Positions 26,327-35,802 of a DNA stretch of 64,000 nucleotides are shown here, piece after piece. Under the pieces are notes generated by a model. It was given only the letters and a program-made list of their open reading frames with translations, did not search any database and was not told the DNA's origin. The stretch's first letter is position 1; each line of letters starts with the position of its first letter. This stretch comes from an uncultured Muribaculaceae bacterium (GTDB taxonomy: Bacteria > Bacteroidota > Bacteroidia > Bacteroidales > Muribaculaceae): assembly GCA_910586565.1 (NCBI GenBank), contig CAJUIT010000002.1:116933-180932 (forward strand). Direction: 5' to 3'. The translations under genes were made by a program, and so were the position numbers.

Positions 26327-27988
26327 TCAGTCGTTCCATTCGCCTCCTATAGTTGGCAAAGCATACTCCTGTTCGTAATCATATCCGTCGACATAAGGTG
26401 GCATCTGCGGGTATTTTAATCTGAAAAAGTCCGAACCTCCGCGGATTCTGAATTCGAATTCGACATTATAGTAGCCGGAGCAGCGGTCGAGGTCGAGCTG
26501 AAGGCGCATCATGTCGAAGAAGGTGAGTCCCTCACCCCAAAATTCGACAGCACGCTGGCGGATGATTTCCGACTGGATATCGGCTGCGGTTGTGGCGGCA
26601 CATGTGAATGCCGGGTTGCGGTAGGTGCGCACAAAATTATTCAGTGCATTTGTTCCCTCTGCCACACGACCGCTCATCACCATACCTTCGGCTTCAATGA
26701 GATACATCTCCTCTATTCGCATCAGAGGGATATCGCCTGCTTGCACAGTGCCGTAGATGCTGCTCTTATAGGCATCGAACTTGAGGTTTGGATGCTTGAG
26801 GCTCCATTGTTTGTAGTGGGCCAGGACTTTGTTTTGCGAATTTGTGAGCAGGTCGCTGTGGTAGGTGCCGTTGGCAAACCAGTTCGTCCGCACATCCTCA
26901 GGCTGCGATTCGAGGTAGTTCCAGATCTCGTCGGTGCATGCACGGTAGGTACCACCTTGGTAGGTGTATCCGTTGGTTACCAGACTCGAAATGTGTGAGG
27001 CCCAGTTTACTATGCCTGTTCGTGCGGTCTCGTCGTTTTCATCAACGGTAATTCCCCACATCCAGTTGCCGAGTTTCACATTGTTGAACCCGGGGAAACC
27101 GGCCATTTCATAAAGCAAGGGAGTTGATGCCGAAGCCTCGATTGCAGAGCGGGCATCAGCTGCTGCCTCGGCATAGTTGTGCATCGAGAGGTTATAGCGT
27201 GCACGCAGCCCATAGGCAACGCTGAGGTCGATGTAGCGCTTTGCATGTGCCACATCTATATAGGCCGGATTGAGTGAATTGTCGCTAAGAAGCATGATGG
27301 CACGGTCAATGTCGGCCATGATAAAGTCATAGACTTCGCCGGTTGTAGATGCCGGATAAGTGGCATCTGCACCGGTTGTAGGATTGTTGCTTTCAGAGAT
27401 GATTGGAACGCATTGTGCATTGGGCGCGAAGTGGACGTTGTGTGCGAAAGTCTGTGCCAGATTCCAATAGGCGAAGGAGCGGAACGCATAGCCTTGCGCC
27501 GCGAGCAGGCGCTCCTCATCACCGGTGGGTGTGGGAAGTGCGGCAATCACCTTGTTGGCTTCGGCAACGTAGGTGTAGCAGTAGCGCCACATCATAACAT
27601 TGGGGGATGTACTATACAAGCCGCAGTTCTCAAATTTAGCCCATGTTAAAAACCAATTGTAACCGGTATTCTGTGCCATCATGTAGGGAGTCTGGAGATC
27701 CATCCCCAACATCAGAGCCGGATAGCCGAAATCTGAATGCGCTGAGCCAACCTGAAACACCCGTTTCATGCTGTCAAACATAACCGAAGTGGCCTGATAG
27801 GCCTGGCTTTCGGCATCCACAGCCTTTGTAAATGAGATTCTGGAAATATCCGAAGCAAGAATGTAGTCGGATGTGCCGTCGTTGTAATTCAGACGTATCA
27901 CATCGCGCATTCCGTCGGCCATAGCGCTACCGGCCGTAAGTGTAACTGCCGCTGCAGCAATAATACTTTTCAGTGTGTTCATTGCCAT
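26327..27988 (-). CDS. SusD/RagB-like protein without lipobox or SusC partner
   Basis: A 553-residue protein. After the signal peptide (MNTLKSIIAAAAV...AMA) comes a short module, VIRLNYNDGTSDYILASDI, then a SusD-like helical TPR fold. Visible SusD signatures are YTYVAEANKVIAALP, RSFAYWNLAQTFAHNV and, near the end, PLMRIEEMYLIEAEGM and RQRAVEFWGEGLTFFDMMRL. SusD proteins are normally surface lipoproteins paired with SusC; here no Cys follows the signal peptide and no susC is nearby. Its start lies 8 bp after the stop of the upstream 164-residue gene. Confidence 0.85.
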   Translation of the reverse strand: MAMNTLKSIIAAAAVTLTAGSAMADGMRDVIRLNYNDGTSDYILASDISRISFTKAVDAESQAYQATSVMFDSMKRVFQVGSAHSDFGYPALMLGMDLQTPYMMAQNTGYNWFLTWAKFENCGLYSTSPNVMMWRYCYTYVAEANKVIAALPTPTGDEERLLAAQGYAFRSFAYWNLAQTFAHNVHFAPNAQCVPIISESNNPTTGADATYPASTTGEVYDFIMADIDRAIMLLSDNSLNPAYIDVAHAKRYIDLSVAYGLRARYNLSMHNYAEAAADARSAIEASASTPLLYEMAGFPGFNNVKLGNWMWGITVDENDETARTGIVNWASHISSLVTNGYTYQGGTYRACTDEIWNYLESQPEDVRTNWFANGTYHSDLLTNSQNKVLAHYKQWSLKHPNLKFDAYKSSIYGTVQAGDIPLMRIEEMYLIEAEGMVMSGRVAEGTNALNNFVRTYRNPAFTCAATTAADIQSEIIRQRAVEFWGEGLTFFDMMRLQLDLDRCSGYYNVEFEFRIRGGSDFFRLKYPQMPPYVDGYDYEQEYALPTIGGEWND

Positions 27989-27996
27989 GTGGTTGT

Positions 27997-28491
27997 TTAG
28001 AGTGATAGTTTGGTTACGAACCGGCCGATGCGCACAATGTAGATACCACGTTGCAGTGAGGAACGGTCGATTGAATAAGTGTCGGTTCCGGGAGTGTTTG
28101 CGTGCACAAGCATGCCATTGATGCCATAGATTTCTACAGTGGCATTGCCGGGAAGATTGGCGAATGTGACCCCTGCGGCATCAAGGCTGACGGTGATGGA
28201 TGGAACTGTGTCATCGGCGATGCTGTTGATACTGCCGGGTGTGTAATCGTTGGCATCGCCGTATTCACATGATTCGATATCGTCGAAATCAAGTTGCACG
28301 GGAGGCTGTGTTTCATCGCCGGTTGTGGCGATTGTAACGGAGCGGTCGTCATTGAACGTCAGGGTTGGTTCATTGTCGAGCAGCACTGTGATTACACCTT
28401 GCGAGGCAGTGTGGATGTGGAGTGCAGTCAAGGCTGCGTTGGCCGCGAATGTAACGAGTAACGCAAGCAGTGGCAATACCAGTTTTTTCAT
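27997..28491 (-). CDS. Small secreted protein with sorting-domain-like C-terminus
   Basis: A 164-residue protein with a signal peptide (MKKLVLPLLALLVTFAANA). The central module (VITVLLDNEPTLTFNDDRSV...QLDFDDIESCEYGD) resembles the N-terminal modules of the next two operon proteins. The C-terminus, FANLPGNATVEIYGINGMLV...LQRGIYIVRIGRF, matches the short sorting/CTD style of Bacteroidetes secreted proteins. It is first in the operon 28491-24360. A -7 box TAACTTTG (minus, 28546-28539) lies upstream. Function unknown. Confidence 0.65.
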   Translation of the reverse strand: MKKLVLPLLALLVTFAANAALTALHIHTASQGVITVLLDNEPTLTFNDDRSVTIATTGDETQPPVQLDFDDIESCEYGDANDYTPGSINSIADDTVPSITVSLDAAGVTFANLPGNATVEIYGINGMLVHANTPGTDTYSIDRSSLQRGIYIVRIGRFVTKLSL

Positions 28492-28623
28492 GAGAAAATG
28501 TGTGTGTGAAGTTGATTTGTTTGTTGTTTTTCAAAGTACAAAGTTAGTTAAGAGGCGACATTTACCCCCCCAATTATGTTAAATAATATTAACGAGAAAT
28601 TACCTTAATTGATAAAAAGAAAA

Positions 28624-28664
28624 AGAAGGTATGCCGGGATGCTGAAACATCCGGCACACCTTCT
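28624..28664 (-). terminator. Terminator of the 1093-residue secreted protein gene
   Basis: An imperfect 17-bp stem (AGAAGGT...CCGGGATG against CATCCGGCACACCTTCT, loop CTGAAA). On the minus strand a T-rich tail (TTTTTCTTTTT) follows it. Confidence 0.75.
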
Positions 28665-28695
28665 TAGTATATCTCACCGTCGGGTGGGGAGAGCG

Positions 28696-31600
28696 TTATT
28701 TCACGGCAACCTTAACCGTGAGTGTGCGGTCGGCAACCGCTCTGACCACATACACGCCTGCGGGGAGAGCGATTTTGCCCGCTGCGAGGGAGTGTGCTAC
28801 TTTGCGACCGTCTACACCGTAAACGTCAACTTCGCAACGCCCGGCGGCCTCTACCAAAACTCCGCCTGTGCATACCGAAACTTTCACCGATTCCACAGCT
28901 GCCGAGGCGATGCCCGAGGGGGCTACCTTGACTTGAGCCACTTCGCTACGGGCTCCGGTGGGTTCAAACACAGCGCACACGCCGATTGTGTGTTCGCCGG
29001 GGATAAAACCGGCGAATGTGTGGGTGGTTCCGGCAAGACCGGAAGCGGCTGTCTCACCGTCGAGCAGCACCGTATAGGTCACGCCACTGTCGAGCGAACC
29101 GGGCTCAACAGCATCCCACGAAAGAGTTGCCGTTTCGGTGTCGAAGCTGATGCTCTCGGCAACAGGCGCATTGCTCGCAAGGGCGATGTCGTCGAGGGCT
29201 GTATCTCCGGCGAATATTGACGGTTCAAAAGCAGCATCTTTGAAAGCATGAGCTGCAACTTTCGTGCCATAGCTTCTGGAAGCCTGCAACACCGCGATGC
29301 CAAACGCACCTTCCGAATCGGTTGTGCCGTAATATTCAACGCCGTCAGATTCCAGAGTGACTTCAGCGCCCTCAAGCGGTGTTTCCCCGTCGGTGATTTT
29401 GCCCGAAATAACGGGTGCCGATTTGTCGAGACAAAGCAATGCCGCCGGCATGAAGTAGGCTTTTGTGGGGGTGGCGCGCTTGGCCGTCACCAGATTATCG
29501 TCGGAGGTCCAGAGGGTGCTTCCGCCGCGGAAAACGAGGAACGAAGCTGCCACAAAATCCGACGACTCCTGCGCCACGATGAAACGGAGCGAAGCCCCGT
29601 CATATTCGAAGCTCTCGTCGAACGGAATTGTGAGCAAGCTGTATTTGTCGAACACGCGGTCGGTGGTGCGGGCGAAAAGAAAATCCTTGCACGCCACGCG
29701 GGTCATTAGTGTGGTGTCGGCAAACGCTTTTCCTGTTTCGGGAGCCGGAGGAGCGGTGAGGTCGGTGTTCTCAACCCACACCTTGATTGTTTTGGTTGGA
29801 TTGCGCTCGGCATTTATGAAATAGTAGAACGACAGGGCGGCGATTTTATCACCCTTCTCCAATCCGAGCTGAGAAGCTGTGTAGACAAACTCGGAGTAGC
29901 TGTTGTTATCGCCTGCACGCACGGGAATGTTAGAGAGTTCGTCGTCAACATTAAGTGTGCCCACAAGCACATCGGTGTTGAGAACTTCACCGGTGATTGA
30001 AATTGTCGACGGGGCCGATTCCACCACGTGGTCGCCGGCTGTGATTCGTGCCGAAACCGAGCTTTCATCACACACTGCGTGGGGAATGAACGAGAATTTG
30101 AACTCCTTTGTCGTTGCACCCGCATTGTCAAACTCCCCTGCATCGTCGAGCTTTGCAACCGGAGTTCCGTCGACGAGCAGCTCAACGGCGTAGTGGTCGC
30201 TGCCGAGAACCTGCGGCCCTGCGTTCTGCAACGTCACCGCGGCCGCAACGGGATAGTTGACCATGCCGGTCTTGTCGGCCGAGAAAGCGTGGAGATAGAT
30301 GTCGTGGGATATATCGGCAAGGGCACCGACGGCGATGTTGTCGATGTTGACATACACCCCTTCGAAGGCAAGGTATTTTTCACCTGCCGGAACATCGAAT
30401 TGCGCAAATGAATAGCTGTCGTAGTCGGGCATTGCCGAATCGGCATCCTTCGATGAGATTTTGCCGATTTCGGTCCATGTCATGCGGTCGTCGGATACGA
30501 ACACTTTAACGAAGCATTCATAGTAGGTGGCACGCGTGGTGCGCGTGAGGGCAAATATCAGTTTTGAATCTTCGGTAATTTTAAGTTTGGGGAGGATTGC
30601 TTTTGCTGCCGATGACGTTGAGGTTGCCGACCGCAACACCCCTTCGCGCTGCGCGGTCCATGCGCCGCTCTTGGTGATAATCCACCGCGCGGGGACGATT
30701 CCTGCCGAAAAGTCCTCGGTGTAGGTGCCCGGGGCCACTTTCGCTCCAAGAACCGAGAACCCTTTCACATCTCCATAGGTGTTACTTTCAATCACCACAT
30801 CGCCGGCCAGCGTGCCGTCGGGCGAAATGGTGAGCACTCCGGTTTTCGTTTCACCGCTGTTGAGTGTGAGAGGCGCGGCGATGTCGAGAGTCACACCGGT
30901 CGGTAGGGTGATGGATGTGATTTCCAACGGGGCCGACCCTGTGTTGGCCAGTTTGAGTTCCATTTCCTTCGCTCCCTCAAACAACCCTAAATTGAGTGTG
31001 GAGACCGATTGACCGCCCACGGTTATGCCGAGCACCGGAACGTGGGCTTTGGCCGTGAGGGTGATGGTGGTGTAGCTCACGGTGCGCGACACATTTTCGA
31101 TGCAACGCAAGGTGAGCTGCTCATCTTTTGTGGGGTCGGCAAGCTGATAGGGAAGTGTGAAGTTCACGTATGTTTCCTCCCCGGGAGCAAGGTCCACTCC
31201 CACGGGGATTGTGGTCAGCACGTCGGTGCCGGCAGCAACCTCGATGGTGAAATCGTCGTCGGTGGCCAACAGCGGAAGGTTGCCTCTATTGGTGGCGCGC
31301 ACCTTGAGTTTGAATTCAAGCTTACCGTCGCGGTCGGCGTTGACGGCATATTCATCGGCAAGGAATCCGTTGAGCTGCACCGTTCGTAGCTGCGGAATCT
31401 GCGCCTCGTCGGCCGAGAATGAGTCGAAATAGCAATGCTCCATCCACAGGGCCACACATGCAGGGGCGTCGAGCTCGAAATCAACCTGGGTCCACTCCTT
31501 TGAAGTGATGCTCAGGTCGCCGAGTTCAATCGGGTCGCCGAGTGAAAAGGAAAAATCCTCGTTGCGATAGCATTTGTAGGCTTTTATTTTGGGGATGGAC

Positions 31601-31977
31601 GAGGCTTGCGAGCCTTTTTTAGAGAGGAAAAACTGCACTTTGCCCGAAACGAGCGGGGTTACAATCATATCCTCAGTTGAGTAAACCGAGCCGGTTTCAT
31701 CGTCCCACGTTTCCTGCCATTGCACACTCAGCACATTGGTGTTGGTTGAACGCTCATCGGCCATACCTCCGATTGCTTCAAGCCTGTAGTCAATAGCTCC
31801 GAGCGGAGTGTAATCGAATATACGACCCCACCCAATGGCACTTTGGTTGCTCCCGGTCTGCACATTGTCAAACCCCTCAAAATAGTTGTCGACCGTCTTG
31901 TATTCAAGCGAATGTGCCGGGGGCGCCGTCACAGCTATAGCTACGGCGCTTAGAAACGGTAGTAAAACCTTTTTCAT
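28696..31977 (-). CDS. Large secreted choice-of-anchor/sorting-domain protein
   Basis: A 1093-residue protein with a signal peptide (MKKVLLPFLSAVAIAVTAPPAHS). It has two cleaved-adhesin/choice-of-anchor-like jelly rolls (EGFDNVQTG...; YTEDFSAGIVPARWIITKSGAW), an Ig-like choice-of-anchor-D segment (LNLGLFEGAKEMELKLANTGSAPLEITSITL), a carboxypeptidase-regulatory-like repeat (ISGKITDGETPLEGAEVTLESDG) and a C-terminal sorting-like tail (VDVYGVDGRKVA...LPAGVYVVRA). No protease or hydrolase domain was seen. Probably an exported surface or secreted binding protein. A -7 box TAAATTTG lies at 32055-32048. Confidence 0.75.
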   Translation of the reverse strand: MKKVLLPFLSAVAIAVTAPPAHSLEYKTVDNYFEGFDNVQTGSNQSAIGWGRIFDYTPLGAIDYRLEAIGGMADERSTNTNVLSVQWQETWDDETGSVYSTEDMIVTPLVSGKVQFFLSKKGSQASSIPKIKAYKCYRNEDFSFSLGDPIELGDLSITSKEWTQVDFELDAPACVALWMEHCYFDSFSADEAQIPQLRTVQLNGFLADEYAVNADRDGKLEFKLKVRATNRGNLPLLATDDDFTIEVAAGTDVLTTIPVGVDLAPGEETYVNFTLPYQLADPTKDEQLTLRCIENVSRTVSYTTITLTAKAHVPVLGITVGGQSVSTLNLGLFEGAKEMELKLANTGSAPLEITSITLPTGVTLDIAAPLTLNSGETKTGVLTISPDGTLAGDVVIESNTYGDVKGFSVLGAKVAPGTYTEDFSAGIVPARWIITKSGAWTAQREGVLRSATSTSSAAKAILPKLKITEDSKLIFALTRTTRATYYECFVKVFVSDDRMTWTEIGKISSKDADSAMPDYDSYSFAQFDVPAGEKYLAFEGVYVNIDNIAVGALADISHDIYLHAFSADKTGMVNYPVAAAVTLQNAGPQVLGSDHYAVELLVDGTPVAKLDDAGEFDNAGATTKEFKFSFIPHAVCDESSVSARITAGDHVVESAPSTISITGEVLNTDVLVGTLNVDDELSNIPVRAGDNNSYSEFVYTASQLGLEKGDKIAALSFYYFINAERNPTKTIKVWVENTDLTAPPAPETGKAFADTTLMTRVACKDFLFARTTDRVFDKYSLLTIPFDESFEYDGASLRFIVAQESSDFVAASFLVFRGGSTLWTSDDNLVTAKRATPTKAYFMPAALLCLDKSAPVISGKITDGETPLEGAEVTLESDGVEYYGTTDSEGAFGIAVLQASRSYGTKVAAHAFKDAAFEPSIFAGDTALDDIALASNAPVAESISFDTETATLSWDAVEPGSLDSGVTYTVLLDGETAASGLAGTTHTFAGFIPGEHTIGVCAVFEPTGARSEVAQVKVAPSGIASAAVESVKVSVCTGGVLVEAAGRCEVDVYGVDGRKVAHSLAAGKIALPAGVYVVRAVADRTLTVKVAVK

Positions 31978-32352
31978 AGATTAATTGGAGATTTAATTGG
32001 TGATTATTAATTGGAGTTGGTTTATACAGTGAGAATGTGTGATGCCGCAAATTTAGCAAAAAGATTTTAAAATAAGCTATAAGGTGGCAATAATTTTATT
32101 TTTCAGCGATTTCAAAAGCAAAATGAGCACATAATAACAAAGATGCGGCTCCGGCTGACAATACTTCTACATTCCGTCTCTCTGATAATTCTCACTATAA
32201 TTATAATAATGTGCAGACACCGGCCATATAGCCACACCTTAGCGGCGTTTGGCGCGGATTACAACCATAATGAAAAGAGGCCACCTTGTCAGGCAGCCTC
32301 ATAGTGTAAGTTTTTTGGCCGGAAGCGGCCAAAGGGTGAATGTGTGGCGGGA
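31978..32352. other. Intergenic region with no recognised gene
   Basis: 375 bp between two same-strand genes. It contains the -7 box mentioned for the 1093-residue gene. A small hairpin near 32315-32335 (TTGGCCG GAAG CGGCCAA) lies 18 bp past the slyD stop without a clear T tract on the coding strand. Nothing else was seen. Confidence 0.4.
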
Positions 32353-32925
32353 TTAGTGGCAGCAGCCGTCGCCGCAGCCGCAATGACCCTCACCCTCGCC
32401 GCAGCTTTCGTGGTCACAACCGCAGCCGCAACCGCCTTGGGCGGGCTGAAGCTCTTCGGGGGTGGCGTCGCGCACGGCGAGAATCTTGCCGTCGAAACGA
32501 ACGGCTTTCCCTGCGAGGGGATGGTTGAAGTCCATCTTCACCTTGTCGGCGGTGACTTCCTTCACCAAACCGTTGATGCGGTAGCCGTCGGCTGTCATCA
32601 TAGGCACAAGCGCGCCCTCTTTAATCATCTCTTCGTCGAATTTGCCGTCGACAATGAAAATGTCGCGGTCGAGTTCCACCACCTGTTCGGGGTCGTAGGG
32701 ACCGAAAGCTTCGTCGGCCGACACTTTCACATTGAATGTTCCGCCGGGTTCAAGACCATCGATGGCTTTTTCGAGGGGGGCAATCATGCCGCGGGTAACA
32801 CCGAAAATAATCTTTTCGGGGTCCTCAACATTTGTTTGGTGAACAAGCTTTTCCGAACCGTCGGCTTCAACGGCATAAAGGTCGTAGCCCAGTTCTACAT
32901 ATTTTCCGGGTTGAATTTTTTCCAT
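32353..32925 (-). CDS. slyD: SlyD-like FKBP-type peptidyl-prolyl isomerase with metal-binding tail
   Basis: A 190-residue cytoplasmic protein. The FKBP domain is interrupted by an insert-in-flap domain (about residues 65-130), as in SlyD: YVELGYDLYAVEADG, FGVTRGMIAPLEKAIDGLEPG, SADEAFGPYDPEQVVELDRD and NHPLAGKAVRFDGKILAVRDAT. The last 30 residues carry eight Cys and three His, as in the nickel/zinc-binding tail of SlyD. It catalyses proline isomerisation, acts as chaperone and may buffer metal. It is a single-gene unit. Confidence 0.92.
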   Translation of the reverse strand: MEKIQPGKYVELGYDLYAVEADGSEKLVHQTNVEDPEKIIFGVTRGMIAPLEKAIDGLEPGGTFNVKVSADEAFGPYDPEQVVELDRDIFIVDGKFDEEMIKEGALVPMMTADGYRINGLVKEVTADKVKMDFNHPLAGKAVRFDGKILAVRDATPEELQPAQGGCGCGCDHESCGEGEGHCGCGDGCCH

Positions 32926-33261
32926 GAGTCAGTTTATTTTTTTGTTGTTTGAATTTGTCGTCGGGATTGTCACACATCCCATCGGCCGGAGAACTCCGGG
33001 CGATGAGAGGCCTATATTTATTATAGCAAATGCTACCGGGGCCTGTTCGCAATCAATCTAACGCTAACAATAACAACAAACACCGTGCCAAACAGTTCGT
33101 GTCAGTCATGCCCAATAATCCGTAATACAACTGCCGGAAGCCTTGCTGCAATGCATTTCACCCGCAAAACGATTCAATTGGCCATCATTTACCAATATCG
33201 GGCGCTATATTCAGCACCATCGGGCATGAAATTTTGGTAACTTTGCGCAAATTTTTTCAAC
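32926..33261. other. Divergent intergenic region between slyD and the MFS gene
   Basis: 336 bp without a gene. The plus-strand -7 box TAACTTTG at 33238-33245 serves the MFS gene, 16 nt before its ATG, giving a very short leader. No clear slyD promoter was found. Confidence 0.45.
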
Positions 33262-34446
33262 ATGTCACATTTCAGTAAAAAATACTACCTCTTTCTCGTT
33301 GTGTTTCTCGGGATGCTGTCGGCCTTCGGACCGTTCGTAACCGACATGTACCTCCCCACCCTGCCGTCGATGGCCGACGTGTTTGACACCACCCCGTCGC
33401 TTGTGCAGATGGGACTGGCAACCAGCATGCTCGGGCTGGCTGTGGGGCAAATTTTCTTCGGCCCGCTGAGCGACAAATTCGGACGCAAAGCCGTGCTCGT
33501 GTCGGCCATGCTTCTGTTCGCAGCCTCAACAATCGCCGCCATCTATTCTCCTACGATTGAGTTCTTCAACGTGTGCCGATTCCTTCAAGGACTCGGAGGC
33601 TCGGGAGGCATCGTGCTGTCGCGCTCCGTTGCCACCGACTGCTATTCGGGGCGCGAACTCGCCAAAACCCTCGCCATCATCGGCGCTGTCAACGGCATCG
33701 CACCCGTCACGGCGCCCGTAATCGGCGGCCTCGTGTCGGAAGCCGTGGGGTGGCAAGGCATTTTCTGGATTCTCTTCGGCATCGGCGCCGTCATCCTGCT
33801 CATGTGCCTGATATTCCGGGAGTCTCATCCGATGGAAAAACGTCACAAAGGGTCGGTTGCAAGCCTGCTGAGGAAGTTCCCCGAAATTTTCAAACTGAAG
33901 TACTTCGTGATCTACACCTTGATGTATGCCTTCACCTGCGGCGTATTGTTCTCCTACATCTCGTCGGCATCGTTCATTATCCAGAATCATTTCGGATTTT
34001 CCGAATTGCAGTTTGCCATTGTTTTCGGCGTCAACGCCCTCGGCATCGGATTGGGTTCGGCCATGTCGCTCAAATTCCGCCGCATGAACAATGCGGCGCT
34101 TTTCGGTGCCTCAGGCATCGTCACCGCCACCCTGTTGCAAGTGGCAGCCTACATCTTTGCTCCCTCATTCTGGCCCTACGAAATTCCCACCTTCCTGATG
34201 CTTGTGAGCATAGGGTTTATTCTCACCTCCTCAACCACATTGGCTATGAGCGAAGGGCGCAACATAGTGGGCACCGCCTCAGCCATATTCGGCGCCACGG
34301 GCTTCCTGTTCGGCGGCATCGTCTCACCCCTCGTAGGCATCGGCAACATCCTCACCACCACCCTGCTGCTCCTCGGCATCTGCGGCTGCTGCGCCCTCAC
34401 CTTCGCCTGGTTCTCCTACCGCCGCCCTGCCCAGCTCACCGCATAA
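33262..34446 (+). CDS. Bcr/CflA-type MFS drug exporter
   Basis: A 394-residue protein with 12 predicted membrane helices. Signatures are PFVTDMYLPTLPSMADVF after TM1, the MFS motif A form GPLSDKFGRKAVLVS between TM2 and TM3, and GLGGSGGIVLSRSVATD in TM4, which is typical of Bcr/CflA (DHA1) multidrug exporters. It should extrude small molecules by proton antiport at the inner membrane. It stands alone and converges with the aldo/keto reductase gene; the 207 bp between them hold no recognised feature. Confidence 0.93.
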   Translation: MSHFSKKYYLFLVVFLGMLSAFGPFVTDMYLPTLPSMADVFDTTPSLVQMGLATSMLGLAVGQIFFGPLSDKFGRKAVLVSAMLLFAASTIAAIYSPTIEFFNVCRFLQGLGGSGGIVLSRSVATDCYSGRELAKTLAIIGAVNGIAPVTAPVIGGLVSEAVGWQGIFWILFGIGAVILLMCLIFRESHPMEKRHKGSVASLLRKFPEIFKLKYFVIYTLMYAFTCGVLFSYISSASFIIQNHFGFSELQFAIVFGVNALGIGLGSAMSLKFRRMNNAALFGASGIVTATLLQVAAYIFAPSFWPYEIPTFLMLVSIGFILTSSTTLAMSEGRNIVGTASAIFGATGFLFGGIVSPLVGIGNILTTTLLLLGICGCCALTFAWFSYRRPAQLTA

Positions 34447-34653
34447 CCCCTCCGATTTATCGCATCACGGCACAAAATTCCACCTCACAGCATCCCCGCC
34501 AATCATATTGCCGAGGTGCCCGTTTATTGCGATTGTGAAAAGTGATTTTGGAGTGTTCCACTTTGTCACTTTAGGGGAATGCCTTATACCTCTCTGTTGT
34601 CAATATAAGTTCTTCCATATTGTTCTGAGCTATATTTGTTCTCATCTCAATTG

Positions 34654-35802
34654 TCAATGTCCTACCTGTTTCTGCTGTTCGGCATTGTAGCGGTCGCCGA
34701 CCACAGGAATTGCGGCTACGCGCTGTTCAAGTTCCTGCCATTCGGTGTCGGCAAGAGCAAAGTCGAATGTGCGGAGGTTTTCTTCGAGGTGGGAAATCTT
34801 TGTCGTGCCCGGTATGGGCACAATCCAGGGTGCTTTATGCAATAGCCAACCGAGGGCAACCTGCGCGGAGGTCATGCCGCGTGTGCGTCCGAAATCCTGC
34901 AGCACGTTGACAATACGGTAGTTTGCCCTCATTGCTTCGGGCCGGAAGCGTGGCAGAGTATGCCGGTTGTCGTTGTTAGTGTCGAACACGGTGTATTCGT
35001 TAAGGCAACCACCCAAGAACCCACGATTGATGGGACTGTAAGGCACAAAGCCGATGCCAAGTTCCTTGCAGGTTTGGAGAACGCCGTTTTCCTCCACAAG
35101 GCGATGCATGAGATGATATTCGCTCTGAATGGCGGTTACGGGACACACGGCATGAGCCTTGCGGATTGTTTCGGGACTAACCTCGCACAAGCCCCATCGT
35201 TGCACCTTTCCTTCTTTAATGAGGTCGTTGATGCAACCGGCCACATCCTCAATAGGTGTGTTCGGGTCAAAGCGGTGCTGATAGAACATCGGTATGCAGT
35301 CAATGCCGAGGCGGCGGAGCGAATCCTCGCAATATTGGCGCACAACCTCCGGTCGGCTGTTTTGCCTGCCTGTAGCCTTGCCATTAATTACCTCGTGTCC
35401 GAATTTGGTTGTAATGTTCACCTTATGTTTATAAGGTGCGAGGGCTTCGCCGGCAAAAATCTCATTTGTCAAGGGGCCGTAGATTATGCCTGTGTCGAAC
35501 AGATTCACGCCACGGTCAACAGCCTCGGCAATGACCCTATGCCGCATCTTTTTGTCGGGATACTGACTGCGGTTGTAGGTCATGCCCATCACACCGAAGC
35601 CAAGTGCCGAAACTTCCATAGGAGCGCTCCCCGAACCCAATGTGCGGTATTTCATATCAGAATTTTTCACAATGTGATTCCCTGAGATGATTCGCTCTGC
35701 AGCCTGCACTTTGTTAAGGGTGGGCTCAATTGTCATTGCCGCTCCAAATGCCGCAGCGGCTTTAAGAAAACCGCGACGGCTTATTCCTGTATCTTCTTTC
35801 AT
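34654..35802 (-). CDS. Tat-exported aldo/keto reductase
   Basis: A 382-residue protein. The N-terminus has a twin-arginine signal (GISRRGFLKAAAAFGAAM). The AKR TIM barrel follows, with VSALGFGVMGMT, the catalytic Asp-Tyr region NLFDTGIIYGP, ITTKFGHE for the Lys, the H of FYQHRFDP, and WIVPIPGTTK for NADP binding. It is the AKR family often found in Bacteroidetes with Tat signals. Its start overlaps the stop of the upstream acetyltransferase by 4 bp, so both are one transcript, probably under the AraC protein at 36990. Confidence 0.92.
   Translation of the reverse strand: MKEDTGISRRGFLKAAAAFGAAMTIEPTLNKVQAAERIISGNHIVKNSDMKYRTLGSGSAPMEVSALGFGVMGMTYNRSQYPDKKMRHRVIAEAVDRGVNLFDTGIIYGPLTNEIFAGEALAPYKHKVNITTKFGHEVINGKATGRQNSRPEVVRQYCEDSLRRLGIDCIPMFYQHRFDPNTPIEDVAGCINDLIKEGKVQRWGLCEVSPETIRKAHAVCPVTAIQSEYHLMHRLVEENGVLQTCKELGIGFVPYSPINRGFLGGCLNEYTVFDTNNDNRHTLPRFRPEAMRANYRIVNVLQDFGRTRGMTSAQVALGWLLHKAPWIVPIPGTTKISHLEENLRTFDFALADTEWQELEQRVAAIPVVGDRYNAEQQKQVGH

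Noticed and set aside
33573..34538. 321-codon plus-strand frame in another phase of the MFS gene
   Set aside because: His/Arg-rich shadow of the MFS coding sequence without any domain.
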